Source of the DNA: Brevipalpus yothersi
Lineage: Eukaryota > Arthropoda > Arachnida > Trombidiformes > Tenuipalpidae
NCBI GenBank assembly: GCA_003956705.1
Contig: QZCP01000836.1
Coordinates: 119,756 to 183,755 of the forward strand
Direction of reading: 5' to 3'
Length of the DNA: 64,000 bases
Shown here: positions 59,419 to 64,000 of the stretch, one piece after another
How the letters are laid out: each line of letters opens with the position of its first letter
How positions within the stretch are numbered: the first letter of the stretch is position 1
The notes under the pieces: generated by a model
The model's database searches: none
What the model saw: the letters and a program-made list of their open reading frames with translations, nothing else
What the model was told of the DNA's origin: nothing
Made by a program: the position numbers and the translations under genes

Positions 59419-61093
59419 ATGATTTGTAATCTAACCGTAGCTTTCTTTTCTGTGAGTAATCTATTATATCACCTCCAAGGATGGAAAGATGAATGCTCTC
59501 TACTCAGGGAAAATGCGAGAAAAGTTTGGGAAAAAATCAATTCCTGATCATCATTTATCCTTTTACTATAGATTCCACCAGTTTACACGAGTGAAGTGAA
59601 GGATGGCGAGGTTTATTTCAATGATCGTGTGTATGAAAGAATGTTTGCATGGAGTAGAGGTTCAAGGTGAGAAAACCTACTGAAAAATGATCAAGTGATG
59701 GTTTTCTATAATTTCAACACCTGAACCTCATCTTTCAACAGAATTATCCCAGTTCATCTTGGAGAGCTCATGTATATCAACAAAAAAACACTTCAAGACA
59801 AAGTATGAAAATGCAAATAGATATCATCTTTCTCATTCATGAGGATTCATTGTTGAACTAATTTTCTAAGGGCTAAAGGGTCGATTGATAAGATCAGTCC
59901 AGAGATTGGACAGTTTGGAGTGGCCATGCTGTCTTTGGTCTCTGATGAGTATGAGAAGTCGAATGATATCACGAATCTCTGGAATTGGAAATTATGGACA
60001 CTGGGCATGCTATTCGTGATGACTCTCATGGCTTTGAAAATGTTTCTTCATAGTTTCAAATCTCTCGAAAAGAATCACAAGCGATCATTTGTCTGGCCAA
60101 CGGTGGAAATTTTTCTCCTCCAGAAGTTTCCATTAAACGAAATCCGATTGAACCGAATTATAACTCTCACTCTTGCACTCTTTATATTCCTTCTGCTGGC
60201 TATCTTGAATTCTCTCATCAGCACTGACCTTATAGTCAAAGAGAAACCCTTCATGATCGATACTCTTGAAGATATTCTGGATCCAAGAGCATCGCAATAC
60301 AAACCTGTATGGAGAAAAATGGGCACCTTCATACAATCTTCTCAAAGAGTACTTCTCCCACTAGACAGAGAATATGGAAGAGAGCGTCGAAAATTGGTCT
60401 CGAAAAGTGTTTCAAAGAAGATGATCTGAATGATCTGGCTGATCTTTTAACCTCTTATTCCGATTCACCTTGGGTGTTTTTCTTGTTCCAGGAGTATGCT
60501 TTTCTCATGCGAAATCATATGTGTTTCATGCCATCACTCTCTGGAGCCCACAACAAGATTCATATTGGCAAAGAAGTAATTGCCGAGGAGCTCATCAGAG
60601 TTTCAATTAATCTCAAGAATGATTCTTGTAAGCCATACAAGCGGTCAGCAATTGATCGAAGGTTTGTAAAATCTTGTTAAATTCACCAAGAGATCTTGAT
60701 AACTCGATTATGATTTATTGCCTTCACAGAGCTCGAATTGCGTTCGAATCTGGCTTTGTCAGTCGAGTGACTGTTGATGCCTTCATGAAAAGCACAATGA
60801 AGCTTCATGAAGACCCTTTGAAGAAATGGAAATGTATGGGCCTAATTGACTTATTCGATACCCACATGTGGCTTCAAATCAAGATATCCAACATTCAATT
60901 GCTCATCACATTCTATTGCTCGGGTATGATTCTTTGCACTTTTTTTCTATTCGGAGAGATAATTTCTCCCACAATATCCAAGAAACTTGATGAATCGGAC
61001 ACCGATGACCCGAAGCGTAAGAAGAGCTCTAACAGAAATGGTGATCAAAAGGTTCATTTCTTGTATATTAAGCACCCTAGAGCTCTCCAATAA
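59419..61093 (+). pseudogene. Receptor copy IR-7: exon 4 start lost and 1-nt frameshift
   Basis: Exons 1-3 are intact (59419-59451, 59572-59666, 59742-59802; MICNLTVAFFSIPPVYTSEV). The start of exon 4 is missing: about 29 bp including the GIEVMPIVE segment and the normal acceptor context are gone. A substitute AG at 59869-59870 would read straight into TAA. The rest of exon 4 (to 60661) is open through M1 and M3 (hinge KEKPFMIDTLEDILDPRASQ) until an A-run at 60315-60319 that has five A where other copies have six, shifting frame. S2 then stays open. Exon 5 (60730-61093) is intact and has the long tail of IR-5 (DESDTDDPKRKKSS). The two exon 4 changes account exactly for its length deficit from 821 nt. 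Confidence 0.75.
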
Positions 61094-61646
61094 TTGGAGT
61101 CTACTTGGTTCACCTGGGAAATGTTGGTAAAGTTGCCCAGTTTCATCGAGGATGAGAATAAAGAAGTTCTTCTCTTGCATCGGTAGCAGCATCATTTCAT
61201 AGGGTTCAAACTCAAGATATATCCAATTGTATAAAATTTCAGCATATTTTCGAGAGCATTTGGTTTGCAGCAGATATGACAAATATCAAGCCTTGGCAAG
61301 GAACTCATGGCTCCAAATCATCAAAATAAAGCAACCAAAAAGTGAAGTAAACTAAAATAAGATAAAATAAAGAAGCTGTTTAAAGCTCAAAAAAGCTATT
61401 GATTGAAAAACTCAGCATTTTGGGGCCTTTTTAGAGCACAAACTTCCAGCTTATTCATCATTCCTGAACTTTTCGAACTTCTAGTAGAGCTGAAAAGCTA
61501 GCACCAGCTACTTTTTTTGATAGATCTGGATTCCCTTTCTACAATAGTGCCGATTATGACTTCATATTATAGTTAAATTGTCATCATAACTGAAAGAAAC
61601 TGTTGTTGCCTTCAAAATAATTCCTAAGAATTTATGATAGAATTCG

Positions 61647-61871
61647 ATGAATTTAATGAGAATTGTGATGTATTCTTACCTGACATTCCTACCGGAGCCC
61701 ATTATAGTTCATTGCGGCATTTTCTTCAATCCATCTCCTCTCATTGGGTCAATGACTATAGGTAGATGTATTGGCAGTGGAATTGGTAGGATTCCAAGCT
61801 CGAGGATGAGTTTAAAGAAGATACTTAAAATGCAAATAAGCAAAATGTCGGCAATTCTCAAAATCGAGTAA
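61647..61871 (+). CDS. Unassigned 74-codon frame, partner of 53547
   Basis: Same length and stop position as the frame in unit A; ends ISKMSAILKIE. An exon-like stretch (ttcag, GIKIINMETNLAFLANK, gtgagt) follows at about 61896-61947. Function unknown; coding status unproven. Confidence 0.2.
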   Translation: MNLMRIVMYSYLTFLPEPIIVHCGIFFNPSPLIGSMTIGRCIGSGIGRIPSSRMSLKKILKMQISKMSAILKIE

Positions 61872-62063
61872 ATAAGGTCTATATCTTTTTTCAGGGAATA
61901 AAAATCATAAACATGGAAACCAATTTAGCTTTCTTAGCCAACAAGTGAGTTTATAAACTCACTTGATAGATCAAACAAGAAAATTTTTGCATCTATTGAG
62001 TACTTTGTATCTCGAATTCATGGTTCAGGGAACATAGAGTTAGAACTCGATCCTTTTGAAGAC

Positions 62064-62321
62064 ATGTTCGCAGTCGTAAAGCAATACAAAACTCTCAATT
62101 CGCGTAATTTTTTCACCGAATTGCAGCCTTCATCAGCAATTCTTGCTAGAATTGTATCGAGAGGCAATTATCATCATTTCTTTCGTGTAAGAAATGCTGA
62201 CATCCTCGATGTGATTCCTGTCTCGAAAATTTTGCACAAAATTGTCATGATTGAGGATGAAAATGCTGATTTTGCTACTTTCTGGGTTTCAGAGGTGGAT
62301 TTCCTGTTTGAAATTCAATAA
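62064..62321 (+). CDS. Unassigned 85-codon frame, possible terminal exon
   Basis: The frame is open in phase from a plausible acceptor (ggttcag at about 62023-62029) and continues past ATG 62064 to the stop at 62321. The product has mixed, folded-protein composition: DPFEDMFAVVKQYKT, RGNYHHFFRVRNADI and VIPVSKILHKIVMI. It faintly recalls an S2-type periplasmic-binding fold and could be the last exon of a more diverged receptor, but I cannot establish that. The splice phase to the exon-like stretch at 61947 does not match. Confidence 0.3.
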   Translation: MFAVVKQYKTLNSRNFFTELQPSSAILARIVSRGNYHHFFRVRNADILDVIPVSKILHKIVMIEDENADFATFWVSEVDFLFEIQ

Positions 62322-63044
62322 ATGTTAATTTAGAGACAAAGCCTACAATTTATAGTATAAATATGAATCTGTGGTTATTCCATGTAAGAAAAATGGTTTG
62401 AATATAACCTCGGCTTCACTTTGCCAGCCAATTGGTCTTTCTTCAATGATCATTATAGAGGCATCGTCACTTTCAATCATATTATCACTCTCTTGTACCA
62501 AATCAATAATTTCTATACTATCCTAAGCCAAATCAGTTATTTCAATTGGTGTAGAGCATCTTTGAAGAGTCTCTCGGCTATCGAAATATGGCTCCACTGT
62601 AAAATCGGTGGCAACAATACCTGAACCTTCGCTGAGGTCGGTAGAAAACATAACACCATCCATAGTTGAATTCAGATCAAACATAGTGTCGATGCCAATA
62701 CCAAAACCGTCTGAGGACATTTTCATTTGAGTTGTTAGATGTATTAGACATTGTATCTATTGGTAAGAAAACAAAAGAGAAAAAAACAAAGAAAGAAGAA
62801 AAAAACAAAACAGTCGATTCAGTATACACAACAAGGGAACCATATATCCAGAGTATGAAGAGCAACTTATAATTCCTTCAACAATTTACCACGCAGTAAA
62901 TTAAACCAAAAAATCGATGAAGTGAAATATGATTATAATAACACAAATAGAATACCAATATATGTATTTCAAAGCAACAATATACTTATGAGGAGTTTTC
63001 TTATCAGTGTCAAAAAATACTCAGTTTGGGACCTTGCTACATTA

Positions 63045-63138
63045 ACCCCCACCCGCAAAACTGGTGGGGGTGACATACCACTTTGTGTGAAGACCCCCCT
63101 GGCGCCCTGCTAACCACCCTTCGCGTGGTTAGCGGCGC
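63045..63138. repeat. Two strong GC-rich hairpins
   Basis: Hairpin 1: a 9-bp perfect stem, 63045-63053 (ACCCCCACC) with 63063-63071 (GGTGGGGGT), 9-nt loop. Hairpin 2: GCTAACCAC (63109-63117) with GTGGTTAGC (63125-63133), 7-nt loop. It is extended outward by GCGCC/GGCGC (63102-63106, 63134-63138) past a 2-nt bulge. The GC content stands out from the AT-rich surroundings. Confidence 0.7.
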
Positions 63139-63403
63139 ATTCTAGAAGAGGCTGGGTTTTATTTTCGAGGCTAAATTCGTTTGATAGCCTTAATTAAGTC
63201 CTTCACTAAGGGCTGGTTAATCAAATTTAATTTTCAATGACTTTAAATTAGTCATACAATTGACCTTGTTAGGAACTGTCCGCTATTAGTAATCTATCTT
63301 TGCCTTCATTCCTCCATTAGCTAGCGCATGCGCACCGAAGTGGGAGGTAAAGGGGGAAAGCAATTGCAATTGTGCCCCTCAAAGCATATTTCTCCTACTC
63401 AAA

Positions 63404-63730
63404 AGCATCGCAATACAAACCTGTATGGAGAAAAAATGGGCACCTTCATACAATCTTTTCGAAGAGTACTTCTCCAACTAGACAGAGAATATGGGAGAGA
63501 GCATCGAAAATTGGTCTCAAAAAGTGTTTCATTGAGGATGATCCAAAAGATCTGGCTGATCTTTTAACCTCTTATTCCAATTCACCTTGGGTACCTTTTC
63601 TTGTTCCAGGGCTGTGCTTTTATCCTACGAAGTCATATGTGTTCCATGCCATCACTTTCTGGAACCCACCACAGAATTCATATTGGCAAAGAAATAAGTG
63701 CCCAGGAGCATGCTAGACTCTCAGTGAATC
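63404..63730 (+). pseudogene. Displaced S2 fragment of a receptor copy
   Basis: Begins abruptly at AGCATCGCAATAC (the RASQY codons of exon 4) and ends near the codons for LSVN (LSLN in IR-4), so only the middle of the S2 half is present. There are no exons 1-3, M1-M3 or M4. It reads ASQYKPVWRKNGHLHTIFSK and continues in frame to about 63600 before indels break it (FLVPGLCFYPT). It is most like IR-4 to IR-7. The left breakpoint falls at the same codons as the internal deletion of IR-6. Confidence 0.7.
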
Positions 63731-63781
63731 ATTATCATTTATCATCATTTAAAGATAAATTATAAAGATAATAACACGGCA

Positions 63782-63828
63782 CCGCAGTGAGGTCCACTGA
63801 AAAAATCGCAACGCTAACCTCACTGCGG
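63782..63828. repeat. Perfect 12-bp inverted repeat
   Basis: CCGCAGTGAGGT (63782-63793) and ACCTCACTGCGG (63817-63828), separated by 23 bp. It could form a hairpin or be the ends of a small element. It sits between the displaced receptor fragment and a long GA tract. Confidence 0.75.
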
Positions 63829-63846
63829 CAGGATTCGATGAGCAGA

Positions 63847-64000
<154 letters not shown>

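Larger units (their letters stand above)
61094..63400. other. End of unit B and right flank of the array
   Basis: 61094-61950 repeats 53004-53850. Beyond about 61950 the sequence is single-copy in this window. It includes the frames at 61647 and 62064, two overlapping minus-strand frames at 62523-62865 that I do not support, and GC-rich hairpins at 63045-63138. Confidence 0.45.

Noticed and set aside
62523..62865. Two overlapping minus-strand frames (67 and 62 codons)
   Set aside because: They overlap in different frames. One is driven by a T/A-rich tract, and no motif or splice context supports either.
63770..63845. tRNA- or SINE-like sequence (ggattcgatg resembles a B box)
   Set aside because: There is no A box or cloverleaf. 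The 12-bp inverted repeat does not fit tRNA arms.

Overview
The window looks like nuclear DNA of a small-genome arthropod, most probably an acariform (astigmatan) mite. It is AT-rich and full of (GA)n/(CT)n microsatellites. Genes are close together, with short GT-AG introns of about 70-200 bp in most of them. It carries an agrin-type gene and a lineage-specific tandem array of receptor genes. The taxon is inferred from these traits and not from a species marker.

Left part (1-5.3 kb): the first coding exon of a tomosyn/STXBP5-like gene on the minus strand, which runs off the left edge; a microsatellite-rich 2.2 kb flank; a tRNA-Arg(TCG); and a single-exon DDX55/Spb4 DEAD-box helicase. The helicase converges on an agrin-like gene (5.3-19.8 kb, minus strand, 11 coding exons, 987 codons). 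That gene encodes a type II membrane protein with eight follistatin/Kazal modules, two laminin-EGF modules and a ninth follistatin module. It stops where SEA and laminin-G domains would follow in agrin.

Middle (19.8-37.7 kb): about 8.2 kb with no supported gene and one assembly gap; a secreted Ser/Thr/Gly-rich protein gene (28.0-32.3 kb); then three compact housekeeping genes: LAMTOR1 (Ragulator anchor), REXO2 (oligoribonuclease) and, on the minus strand, AAGAB (p34).

Right part (37.7-63.7 kb): a tandem array of divergent ionotropic-receptor/iGluR-like genes, all on the plus strand. All copies derive from one five-exon plan: a 33-nt first exon, then about 95-98, 61 and 803-821 nt, and a final M4 exon. 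I resolve four intact copies (431, 445, 432 and 456 aa), three full-length-derived broken copies (a 7-nt frameshift; an in-frame loss of the pore plus a nonsense codon; a lost exon start plus a 1-nt frameshift), four older exon relics and one displaced S2 fragment. The last part of the array is an ~8.1 kb segmental duplication (about 45.35-53.85 and 53.92-61.95 kb). The second copy carries a 537-bp solo-LTR-like insertion that the first lacks, so the insertion is the younger event. A related block of non-coding sequence lies upstream of most copies. This array, with its birth-and-death history and its ligand-binding half that begins almost at the initiator Met, is the main novelty, together with the agrin that lacks its C-terminal half. 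The window ends in unusual GC-rich hairpins, a perfect inverted repeat and a long (GA)n tract.
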